From Clostridia bacterium (GTDB lineage Bacteria > Bacillota > Clostridia > Oscillospirales > CAG-272), in contig JAGDBW010000091.1 in NCBI GenBank assembly GCA_017958845.1, positions 1-6,343 of the forward strand: DNA of 6,343 bases, written 5' to 3'. Below the pieces are notes generated by a model. The model searched no databases. It worked only from the letters and a program-made list of their open reading frames with translations, and was not told the DNA's origin. Position numbers and translations under genes: made by a program. Within the stretch, counting starts at the first letter, position 1. The number at the start of each line of letters is the position of its first letter. Below, piece after piece: positions 1 to 5,625 of the stretch.

Positions 1-116
1 ATAAAAAACAATAACAAAGATGCAAAAAAAGATACAAAAAGAGATCCGAAGAAAAAACAAGCACCAGCGGCGTCTCCGCCCGACCGGACCCCAAGCGGTC
101 GACCCGGCGCGGCGCG
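1..116. other. A-rich region downstream of iorB
   Basis: No gene is supported here. Bases 1-60 are strongly A-rich on the plus strand, with A-runs at 3-8, 24-30, 36-40 and 52-57; read in the direction of ior transcription these are T-runs. Between them and the iorB stop lie two small inverted repeats: 81-86 with 96-101 (6-bp arms, 9-nt loop) and 69-72 with 77-80 (4-bp arms, GAGA loop on the minus strand). Hairpins followed by T-runs suggest that ior transcription ends here. The nearest T-run (52-57) is 11 nt past the last small stem, so this is not a classical compact intrinsic terminator. Confidence 0.4.
52..101 (-). terminator. possible ior operon terminator
   Basis: On the minus strand, 16 nt after the iorB stop, a 6-bp stem (101-96 with 86-81, CGACCG/CGGTCG) is followed directly by a 4-bp GGCG/CGCC stem with a GAGA tetraloop (80-69), then, after 11 nt, by six Ts (57-52) and further T-runs to the window edge. 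The order fits a factor-independent end of transcription, but the stems are short and the spacer to the Ts is long. Rho-dependent termination or a terminator beyond the window is also possible. Confidence 0.3.
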
Positions 117-698
117 TCAGCCGATCGCCATGTTCCGCCCGGCGGCAAACGCGCGCTCGTTGATCTCGAGGAACCTGGGCGGCACCGTCTGTTCGATCAC
201 CTTTGTCCAGCTCGCCGGCTCGATCTCGGGCAACAGGCGGGAGAGCACGCCCAGCAGGACCAGGTTGACCGCCTTGGGCGAACCGGCCTCGATCGCCGCT
301 TCCAGAGCGTCGATCTCATACAGGATCGCCCCGGATTTTTTGACACGGTCCCCGATGTCCGGGGGATAGACGGAGGCGCCGGTCAGCACCACCGCCGGCT
401 CGATCCGCTGGCGGGAGGCGATGACGATCCCGCCGGTTTTCAAATAGGGCAGATAGCGCGCCGCCTCCAGTTCCTCAAAGGCGAGGATCAGATCGGCCTC
501 CCCCTCGCAGATGAGGGGCGACGCCACGCGCTCGCCGCGCCGCACGTAGGTCACGACCGACCCGCCGCGCTGGCTCATCCCGTGGACTTCCGACACCCGG
601 ACGTCATATCCCCGGTCGACAAAGAGGCGTCCGAGGATCTTTGACGCGAGCAGGGTGCCTTGTCCGCCCACGCCGACTATCATGATATTGTTGATCAT
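117..698 (-). CDS. iorB: indolepyruvate:ferredoxin oxidoreductase, beta subunit
   Basis: This 193-residue protein is the small subunit of indolepyruvate:ferredoxin oxidoreductase. With IorA it converts aryl-pyruvates and CoA to aryl-acetyl-CoA and CO2 while reducing ferredoxin in the cytoplasm. The sequence shows the signature of the gamma-type domain of 2-oxoacid:ferredoxin oxidoreductases: a glycine-rich GVGGQG near the N-terminus (residues 9-14), EVHGMSQRGGSV (37-48), and a KAVNLVLLG segment (142-150). The length is normal for IorB. The frame stays open upstream to 785, but the ATG at 698 is chosen because AGGAG lies 5 nt before it (708-704) and the conserved fold starts there; the upstream extension (MIKPWVLR...) is Arg-rich and unlike the family. 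It lies 121 nt downstream of iorA on the same strand and is presumably co-transcribed. No damage is seen. Confidence 0.93.
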   Translation of the reverse strand: MINNIMIVGVGGQGTLLASKILGRLFVDRGYDVRVSEVHGMSQRGGSVVTYVRRGERVASPLICEGEADLILAFEELEAARYLPYLKTGGIVIASRQRIEPAVVLTGASVYPPDIGDRVKKSGAILYEIDALEAAIEAGSPKAVNLVLLGVLSRLLPEIEPASWTKVIEQTVPPRFLEINERAFAAGRNMAIG

Positions 699-703
699 CT
701 TTT

Positions 704-708
704 CTCCT
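704..708 (-). promoter_or_regulatory. iorB ribosome binding site
   Basis: AGGAG on the minus strand, 5 nt before the ATG at 698. It decides the start of iorB, since the same frame is open for another 29 codons upstream. Confidence 0.85.
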
Positions 709-731
709 GTCCGAAACATATGCCGCTCATG

Positions 732-772
732 TCTCAAAACCCGGCCAAAACACGACCGGACTCTCAAAACCC
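732..772. repeat. 11-bp direct repeat in the iorA-iorB gap
   Basis: The sequence TCTCAAAACCC occurs at 732-742 and again at 762-772, exactly 30 bp apart (about three helical turns), inside the 121-nt gap between iorA and iorB. Read with the genes it is GGGTTTTGAGA. The two copies are followed on the plus strand by similar bases (CGG and ACGG). The function is unknown; an operator or an RNA element are guesses. I see no sigma-70 promoter for iorB in the gap. Confidence 0.6.
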
Positions 773-819
773 ACGGCTTGATCAAAAAAATTCAAAAGGA
801 ACCCGGCAGACCGCCGCCG

Positions 820-2538
820 TCACCCGATCGCTTCAAACGGACAGAGCTGTTTGCAGAGTCCGCATCCGACGCACATCGTGGAGTCGATACGCGCCCGCTT
901 TTCAAAAAAGCCGATCGCCGGACATCCCGCCGACAGACACCGGCGGCATCCGCGGCACTTGTCGGGGTCGATTGCGAGAGGCGGCTCGTGCTTGACGGTC
1001 TTGAGCAGCGCGCAGGGCCGGCGGGAGATGATGACCGAGGGCTCGCCCGACGTCGTCTCTTCGCGGAGCGCCTCCACGCACGCCTCGATATCCGCCGGAT
1101 CCGCCACACGCACCCGACGCACGCCCAGCGCGCGGCAGAGCGCCTCCAGATCCACTTTGGCGGCCGGGTCGCCTTTGATGTTGTAGCCCGACGCGGGGTT
1201 CTGCTGATGCCCCGTCATGCCCGTGATAGAATTGTCGAGGATGACCACCGTGCCGGCAGTCCCGTTGTAGACCATCTCGCACAGCGAGGTGATGCCCGAG
1301 TGGACAAAGGTCGAGTCGCCGATGACCGCCACCGCCTTGTTCGTCGCCTCCGGCCGGCATTTCAGATAGCCGTGCATCGCCGAGATGCTCGCGCCCATAC
1401 ACAGAGTCGAGTCCGGCACCGACAGGGGCGGCTGAGCGCCCAGGGTATAACAGCCGATATCGCCAAACACCGTCAGCCCCAGTCGCTTCATGGCCAGATA
1501 GATGCCGCGGTGCGGGCATCCCGGGCACATGACCGGCGGGCGCGGCGGCAGATCGTCCTGCGGTTTGCAGTTTTCGGGCCGCGGGAGACCAAACGCACGG
1601 GCGACTTTATCCTGCGACAACTCGCCGATCGGAGAAAAGAGCGATTTTCCTTCCACACTCAGCCCCATCGAGCGGCAGTGGTTTTCGATGATCCCGTCCA
1701 GTTCCTCCACGACCACCAGCCGTCCGACCTGTTCGGCAAAGTCGCGGATCATCCGGCGGGGCAGGGGATGGACCATCCCCAGTTTCAGGACGCTCACGCT
1801 GTCACCCAGCGCCTCTTTGACATAGGTATAGCAGGTCCCCGCGGTGATGACGCCGATTTCCTTGCCGCCCCATTCCACACGATTATAGGGGCAGTCCTCG
1901 GCATACTCGGCCAGCGCCTCCATGCGCGCCTCCACCAGCGGATGACGCGCCCGGGCATAGGCCGGCATCATGATATACTTGGCCGCGTCCTTTTGATAGG
2001 GGATCATCTCGCGCTCCACCCGTTCGCCCGTCTCGACCGGGCTCTGTGCGTGCGCGATGCGCGTCGAGGTGCGCAGCATCACCGGACAGTCAAAGCGCTC
2101 GGAGAGCGCAAAGGCCGACCGCGCAAACAAGAGCGCGTCAGAAGAGTCCGACGGCTCCAGCATCGGCAGCTTGGCCGCGACGGCATAGTGCCGCGAATCC
2201 TGCTCGTTTTGGGAGGAGTGCATGGCCGGGTCGTCCGCCACACAGACGACCGCCCCGCCCCGCACGCCGGTATAAGAAAAGGTAAAGAGCGGATCCGCCG
2301 CCACGTTCAGTCCGACGTGCTTCATGGTACAGGCGGCGCGCGCCCCGGCCAGCGAAGCGCCGAAGACCGCTTCCAGCGCCACCTTTTCGTTGGGCGCCCA
2401 TTCGCTTTGGATGGGATAGGCAGAAGCATATTCGGTGATCTCCGTCGAGGGCGTGCCGGGGTAGCCCGTGATCAGGTCGATCCCGCCTTCCCAGAGGCCA
2501 CGTGCGACCGCTTCGTTGCCGAGCATCAGTTGTTTCAT
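820..2538 (-). CDS. iorA: indolepyruvate:ferredoxin oxidoreductase, alpha subunit
   Basis: This 572-residue protein is the large catalytic subunit, which carries thiamine diphosphate and two [4Fe-4S] clusters. The N-terminal pyrimidine-binding domain has GYPGTPSTE (residues 25-33) and EKVALEAVFGAS (51-62). The C-terminal TPP domain has MCPGCPHR (337-344), GDIGCYTLG (359-367) and the GDST...N cofactor motif (408-411 with N436, in ILDNSITGMTGHQ). A ferredoxin tail carries eight cysteines: C528, C531, C534, C539 and C556, C559, C562, C566, with the first group having the CxxCxxCxxxxC spacing usual in IorA. The protein ends just after the last cluster, at about the normal family length. AAGGA lies 4 nt before the ATG at 2538, and a consensus promoter lies at 2677-2705. 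The likely role is fermentative breakdown of tryptophan, phenylalanine or tyrosine through their 2-oxoacids. Substrate preference cannot be read from the sequence. Confidence 0.96.
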   Translation of the reverse strand: MKQLMLGNEAVARGLWEGGIDLITGYPGTPSTEITEYASAYPIQSEWAPNEKVALEAVFGASLAGARAACTMKHVGLNVAADPLFTFSYTGVRGGAVVCVADDPAMHSSQNEQDSRHYAVAAKLPMLEPSDSSDALLFARSAFALSERFDCPVMLRTSTRIAHAQSPVETGERVEREMIPYQKDAAKYIMMPAYARARHPLVEARMEALAEYAEDCPYNRVEWGGKEIGVITAGTCYTYVKEALGDSVSVLKLGMVHPLPRRMIRDFAEQVGRLVVVEELDGIIENHCRSMGLSVEGKSLFSPIGELSQDKVARAFGLPRPENCKPQDDLPPRPPVMCPGCPHRGIYLAMKRLGLTVFGDIGCYTLGAQPPLSVPDSTLCMGASISAMHGYLKCRPEATNKAVAVIGDSTFVHSGITSLCEMVYNGTAGTVVILDNSITGMTGHQQNPASGYNIKGDPAAKVDLEALCRALGVRRVRVADPADIEACVEALREETTSGEPSVIISRRPCALLKTVKHEPPLAIDPDKCRGCRRCLSAGCPAIGFFEKRARIDSTMCVGCGLCKQLCPFEAIG

Positions 2539-2566
2539 TCGTTCCTTCTTTCCCGAGCCGTGGGGG

Positions 2567-2595
2567 TTGCTTTTTTTCCGCGGCGTTGTTACAAT
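2567..2595 (+). promoter_or_regulatory. candidate extended -10 promoter, rightward
   Basis: On the plus strand, TTGCTT (2567-2572) and TACAAT (2590-2595) are 17 bp apart, and a TGn element (2587-2589) directly precedes the -10. The -35 is weak (3 of 6 consensus bases), but the extended -10 is good. Transcription would begin near 2602 and reach the oxidoreductase after a leader of about 300 nt. It would also run antisense to the first part of the ior leader. TTGTTACAA here is also a short palindrome, so it could instead be a protein-binding site. Confidence 0.35.
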
Positions 2596-2676
2596 AAATA
2601 TACGGGCATACGTCTGCCGATCACTCGAGGGACGCCGCCCTCTGCGCGCGCAAGCGCACGTTCATACACATTTATC

Positions 2677-2705
2677 ATTATAAAATATCAAATTCTGCTT
2701 GTCAA
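2677..2705 (-). promoter_or_regulatory. consensus sigma-70 promoter for iorAB
   Basis: Read leftward, an exact TTGACA (2705-2700) and an exact TATAAT (2682-2677) are separated by 17 bp. The expected start point is near 2670, giving an iorA leader of about 130 nt. All twelve hexamer bases match the housekeeping (sigma-70/SigA) consensus, and the local AT-rich DNA stands out from its GC-rich surroundings. Such a promoter is intrinsically strong, so any control of ior probably acts through a repressor or in the leader. Confidence 0.88.
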
Positions 2706-2904
2706 TGCGAAACGTCGTCCCCAATCCGAAATGATACCCGCTCCCCGATCATCCGCCTTCTTTTTCGAGCGGCGTGCGCCTTTCAAAATCCAAACAAACA
2801 GTCTCCGGCACGCGCGATGATCGTCCAAACGAGTGTGTATATCCAAAAACCCCCTGCCAAAATCCCCCAACAACACACATTACGCAAAAGAGAAAGGTAG
2901 TGCC

Positions 2905-3894
2905 ATGTCCGTTGTCCGTTTCGGTGTGATCGGCACCAACACCATCTCCGACCGCTTTGCCGAAGCCGTGCGCCAAAGCCAGGGCGCCACGATCACCGCC
3001 GTACTCTCCCGCCGGCAGGAAACGGCGGACGCCTATGCCGACCGGCACGGGATCTGCGGGCGCTTCTGCGACCCCGCGGCGTTGTTCTCCCGCGCGCCCA
3101 TCGACGCGGTCTACGTCGCCGCCCCGCACGCGCTCCATCGCGCCTACGTTCTCGCGGCCCTCTCAGCCGGAAAGCACGTCTTGTGCGAAAAGATCATGGC
3201 GCTCACCGCCGCCGAGTTCGACGAGATGACCTGTGCCGCGACCGCCGCCGGGCGTCTATTGGTCGAGGCCATGCGCCCCGCCTTCGATCCCGCTTACGAC
3301 GAGGTGCGCCGCCTGCTCCCCTCGCTCGGTCGTCTCCGCTACGCGCGCTTTGAGTTCTGTCAGTATTCTTCGCGCTACGACAGGCACAAAGCCGGCGAGT
3401 ATACCCGCGCCTTCGATCCCGCTTACGGAAACGCCGCCGTCATGGACATCGGCGTCTATCCCATGCACGTCGCCGTCATGCTGCTCGGCGACCCCGCCGA
3501 TCTGACCGCCTCGGTCCGCTTTTTGCCGCACGGGTTCGAGTGCGCGGGCGAGGCGCACCTCGCCTACCCCGACGCCGTGTGCGATGTGTTGTGGTCCAAG
3601 GTCGCCGGCTCCGTCCAGCCCTCGATCATCCTGGGAGAAGACGGCGCGCTCGAAATCGACAAATTGTCCACGCCTTCCACGCTGTGGCTGACCATGCGCG
3701 GACAAAATAAGCAAAAAATCGACCTGACCCCGCCCCAAAACAATATGATTTACGAGATCGCCGCTTTTTGCGATGCGGTAGGGCAGGGCGCTTTGACCCT
3801 CCCGCAGATGACCGTCTCCCGCCGCACCTGCGCCTTGATCGACCGCGTGCGCACGCTGTGCGGCGTCGTGTTTCCGCCCCTGCCCGAGGCGTGA
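2905..3894 (+). CDS. Gfo/Idh/MocA family oxidoreductase
   Basis: This 329-residue cytoplasmic NAD(P)-dependent oxidoreductase belongs to the glucose-fructose oxidoreductase/inositol dehydrogenase/MocA family. The N-terminal Rossmann fold begins with VRFGVIGTNTIS (4-15) and contains VYVAAPHALH (69-78). The catalytic lysine motif, normally EKP, reads CEKIMAL (94-100), with K96 kept and proline replaced by isoleucine. The C-terminal substrate domain has EAMRP (121-125) and MDIGVYPMH (180-188), with D181 and H188 in the usual catalytic-region positions. The length is typical. The frame is open from 2833, but the ATG at 2905 is chosen because AAAGG (2893-2897) precedes it by 7 nt and the Rossmann fold starts there. 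It is a single gene, divergent from iorA and convergent with dgt. The substrate is unknown; a sugar, polyol or dihydrodiol is usual for the family. Confidence 0.9.
   Translation: MSVVRFGVIGTNTISDRFAEAVRQSQGATITAVLSRRQETADAYADRHGICGRFCDPAALFSRAPIDAVYVAAPHALHRAYVLAALSAGKHVLCEKIMALTAAEFDEMTCAATAAGRLLVEAMRPAFDPAYDEVRRLLPSLGRLRYARFEFCQYSSRYDRHKAGEYTRAFDPAYGNAAVMDIGVYPMHVAVMLLGDPADLTASVRFLPHGFECAGEAHLAYPDAVCDVLWSKVAGSVQPSIILGEDGALEIDKLSTPSTLWLTMRGQNKQKIDLTPPQNNMIYEIAAFCDAVGQGALTLPQMTVSRRTCALIDRVRTLCGVVFPPLPEA
3279..3427 (+). repeat. 20-nt in-frame direct repeat within the oxidoreductase gene
   Basis: An identical 20-nt sequence lies at 3279-3298 and 3408-3427, in the same reading frame. Both copies encode AFDPAY (residues 126-131 and 169-174). 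The copies start 129 bp apart, which is exactly 43 codons. Recombination between them would delete 43 residues without shifting the frame. Confidence 0.85.
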
Positions 3895-3921
3895 GAGGCG
3901 TCCCGCACACCCGCTCCAAAC

Positions 3922-3952
3922 AAAAAAGAGCGGGGCCGACGTCGCCCCGCTC
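3922..3952 (-). terminator. intrinsic terminator of the dgt-like gene
   Basis: Read leftward, a perfect 9-bp GC-rich stem (GAGCGGGGC, arms 3952-3944 and 3936-3928) with a 7-nt loop is followed at once by six Ts (3927-3922). It begins 24 nt after the stop codon at 3977. Read rightward, the stem is followed by CCGCTTGTCG with no T-run, so it should work well only for leftward transcripts. The convergent oxidoreductase gene has no terminator of its own in the 82-bp gap. Confidence 0.88.
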
Positions 3953-3976
3953 CCGCTTGTCGTATAACGCTCGCTC

Positions 3977-5212
3977 TCAGATCGAGATCAGATCCTCAAA
4001 GAGATCGATCGCATAGTTGTCCGTCATCCCGGCCAAAAAGTCCAGCACCGCGTCGATATACGTCTCCTCCCGCGACAGGTCGCCGTATACCTTTTCGTTG
4101 TCATAGTTCTGCGTGATCGTGTGCCCCCACTCAAAGGCCGACAGATCCAGCGTGACATAAGCGGCCAGCCACCGGCAAAAATCGCCGTAGAGCAGCGGAT
4201 GCTCGGCGCGCCGACGCCACAACTCGGGGAGCGTGCTCTCTCCTTTGTAGCATTTGCAAAGAGCGCCAAACAACTCGCGCAGGATCAGCTCCGCATATCG
4301 TCTGAACGGCGCGAGCCGCTCCGAGAGATAGATATGCTCATAATTAAATCGTTTGATCTCATCCATCAGCGACCGGTATCTGTCGCTGAGCCGGATGCCC
4401 GTCTCGAGGGTCGTGTTTTCGCACACGTCCAGGATCAGCTTGTGGATCAGTACCGTCGTGTTGACGTTCTCTTCCTCGTATTTTTCTCCTAGCCGTCTCA
4501 GATCGCGCAGTTCTTTGTCCTTGATGATACCCAGGCGGATCGCGTCGGAGATGTCGCGGCCCAGATAGCTGATCTTGTCGGCCAGCTTGACCACACAGCC
4601 CTCCCAGGTCGCCGGCTGCATCTCGCCCGGCTTCTCGATCTCTTCCGGCTGGATCCAGTTTTCGCGGGGGATGAGCGCCTGCTCGTCCACCTCGCCGCAG
4701 TGGGAGACGATCCCGTCCCGCACGGCATAGGTCAGATGGAGGTTGCGCATGCGCAGGCGATCGTCCTCGAGCAACTCCAGATGATCCGCAAAGCGCACGC
4801 CGTTGCGTTCATGCCAGAACGAACGGCCGCGCACCTCCTGCGACAGTTTTTCCAGCACCTGCTCGCCCTGGTGGCCAAACGGCGCGTGCCCGATATCGTG
4901 TCCCGTGGCGATCGCCTGCGTCAGTTCGGTGTTCAGCCCCAGATATCCCGCGATGGTGTGGCTGACCGACTCCACGTGCATCACGTGTTCCATGCGCGTG
5001 CAGACGTGGTCGTTGCGCGGGTTAAAAAAGACCTGCGTCTTGTGCTTGAGCCGCCTAAAAGCCGTCGAATGCAAAATGCGCGTATAGTCGCGCATAAAGG
5101 GCGAGCGGACGTCGTCGTCTCTGTCATAGAGCGGGGCGGTCCGCGCGATCAACTCCGCGTAGCGCGGATGCTCAGGATATGCGCCGACGCCGCGCAATGC
5201 GTCTCTGGCCAT
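3977..5212 (-). CDS. dgt: dGTP triphosphohydrolase-like HD-domain protein
   Basis: This 411-residue HD-superfamily protein resembles bacterial deoxyguanosine triphosphate triphosphohydrolases, which split dNTPs into deoxynucleoside and tripolyphosphate. Visible family motifs are the RILHSTAFRRLKHKTQV segment (45-61), TRMEH (72-76), GHDIGHAPFGHQGE (104-117) and LADKISYLGRDISDAI (210-225). The metal-binding H76, H105-D106 and D212 are all present. The C-terminus ends with the family-like AGMTDNYAIDLFEDL. It is shorter than E. coli Dgt (about 500 residues), as is usual outside enterobacteria. A TTG at 5218 is possible, but it directly abuts GGAGG (5219-5223); the ATG at 5212 has 6-nt spacing and is preferred. 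It has its own promoter (5328-5356) and terminator. Whether it prefers dGTP or acts on all dNTPs cannot be told. Confidence 0.92.
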   Translation of the reverse strand: MARDALRGVGAYPEHPRYAELIARTAPLYDRDDDVRSPFMRDYTRILHSTAFRRLKHKTQVFFNPRNDHVCTRMEHVMHVESVSHTIAGYLGLNTELTQAIATGHDIGHAPFGHQGEQVLEKLSQEVRGRSFWHERNGVRFADHLELLEDDRLRMRNLHLTYAVRDGIVSHCGEVDEQALIPRENWIQPEEIEKPGEMQPATWEGCVVKLADKISYLGRDISDAIRLGIIKDKELRDLRRLGEKYEEENVNTTVLIHKLILDVCENTTLETGIRLSDRYRSLMDEIKRFNYEHIYLSERLAPFRRYAELILRELFGALCKCYKGESTLPELWRRRAEHPLLYGDFCRWLAAYVTLDLSAFEWGHTITQNYDNEKVYGDLSREETYIDAVLDFLAGMTDNYAIDLFEDLISI

Positions 5213-5225
5213 AAACAACCTCCAC

Positions 5226-5243
5226 CGGGCGCCATCACGCCCG
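5226..5243 (-). promoter_or_regulatory. hairpin beside the dgt ribosome binding site
   Basis: In the leftward dgt mRNA, a 6-bp stem CGGGCG/CGCCCG (arms 5243-5238 and 5231-5226) with a 6-nt loop ends 2 nt before GGAGG (5223-5219), the ribosome binding site of the ATG at 5212. It may influence translation or mRNA stability. It does not itself cover the GGAGG. Confidence 0.5.
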
Positions 5244-5327
5244 CATCGGCCGCGCCGCGGATACCCGTCGACGACTGACGCCGTTCAGAGCGACCGACTG
5301 TCCGCCGACCGCCTCTCTTCTTTATCC

Positions 5328-5356
5328 ATTGTAGCCAAAAAAGCAAAAAAAGTCAA
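5328..5356 (-). promoter_or_regulatory. sigma-70 promoter for the dgt-like gene
   Basis: Read leftward, TTGACT (5356-5351) and TACAAT (5333-5328) are 17 bp apart, each 5 of 6 to consensus. The spacer is T-rich, with runs of seven and six Ts counting the -35 edge. Transcription would start near 5321, leaving a leader of about 109 nt before the ATG at 5212. Confidence 0.82.
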
Positions 5357-5427
5357 TCCCCGCCCGCGAGGCGCCGCGATCAGTCCGGGTCGTGGTGCGC
5401 CTCACAGCCCCCTCCCGCGGTACGTCT

Positions 5428-5590
5428 CAAAAAGACGCCCGACGACGGCCAAAAAGACCACCCTTCGCCGCGCGGCACGGCCAAACGCGAAAGCGAAAAA
5501 ACAGAGGGACGACAAAACAAAAAGGACAACGAAGCAACAACCAAACAAAAAAAGAAAAAAACGACAGCAAGTACAAAACAAAATACACCG
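5428..5590 (+). other. near T-free, A-rich leader tract
   Basis: The 163 nt from 5428 to 5590 contain only four Ts on the plus strand, and 5466-5571 (106 nt) contain none. From about 5490 the tract is dominated by A-runs broken by single C and G bases. RNA read rightward would be almost uracil-free and unstructured, directly ahead of the deoxynucleotidase ribosome binding site. The function is unknown. Confidence 0.6.
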
Positions 5591-5609
5591 TTCGCACGTC
5601 TCAGCGAAC
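5590..5609 (+). promoter_or_regulatory. hairpin beside the deoxynucleotidase ribosome binding site
   Basis: A perfect 6-bp inverted repeat GTTCGC/GCGAAC (arms 5590-5595 and 5604-5609, 8-nt loop) ends 3 nt before AAGGAG (5613-5618), the ribosome binding site of the ATG at 5626. It is the only clear fold at the end of an otherwise unstructured A-rich leader. Confidence 0.5.
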
Positions 5610-5625
5610 AAAAAGGAGCCGCCCA

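Larger units (their letters stand above)
2539..2904. other. divergent intergenic region iorA / oxidoreductase
   Basis: This stretch separates the leftward iorA from the rightward oxidoreductase gene. It holds the ior promoter at 2677-2705, an ior leader of about 130 nt (roughly 2670 to 2539), and a candidate rightward promoter at 2567-2595. The leader, read leftward, contains a GAGGG/CCCTC hairpin near 2623-2638 but no T-box, no recognised riboswitch and no terminator-like hairpin plus T-run. The part from about 2706 to 2904 would be the leader or upstream region of the oxidoreductase. It becomes A- and C-rich towards the start codon, and I recognise no promoter in it. Confidence 0.6.
5213..5625. 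other. divergent intergenic region between the two HD hydrolases
   Basis: This 413-bp region separates the leftward dgt-like gene from the rightward deoxynucleotidase gene. The left part (5213-5321) is the dgt leader, ending in a hairpin beside the ribosome binding site. The dgt promoter lies at 5328-5356. From 5428 to 5590 the plus strand is nearly free of T (only at 5464, 5465, 5572 and 5584) and becomes very A-rich from about 5490. I found no convincing rightward promoter for the deoxynucleotidase. The frame upstream of 5626 is open back to 5392, but it would encode a low-complexity Lys/Arg/Gln/Thr-rich stretch and is taken as non-coding. Confidence 0.6.

Noticed and set aside
655..698. 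Longer iorB starting at 785 or 719
   Set aside because: The upstream residues do not resemble the family, and AGGAG sits at correct spacing before the ATG at 698.
2621..2665. A 14-codon leader peptide in the ior leader (minus strand)
   Set aside because: The ATG is only about 5 nt from the predicted transcript start, there is no ribosome binding site, and the peptide has no aromatic residues that would fit attenuation of an aromatic-acid operon.
2539..2670. T-box or other riboswitch in the ior leader
   Set aside because: I found no T-box core sequence, no terminator hairpin with T-run, and no other known riboswitch core in the leader.
655..2820. A 721-codon open frame on the plus strand, opposite iorA
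   Set aside because: It lies antisense to the whole of iorA, whose motifs and ribosome binding site are clear. The translation is Arg/His/Asp-rich with no recognisable domain. Long antisense frames are expected in GC-rich genes.
5329..5357. A rightward promoter (TTGTAG-17-GTCAAT) overlapping the dgt promoter
   Set aside because: The match is poor at both hexamers and is merely the complement of the good leftward promoter.
5392..5625. N-terminal extension of the deoxynucleotidase (78 residues)
   Set aside because: The frame is open only because the tract has almost no T. The extension is low-complexity and basic, while a good ribosome binding site and the family start are at 5626.
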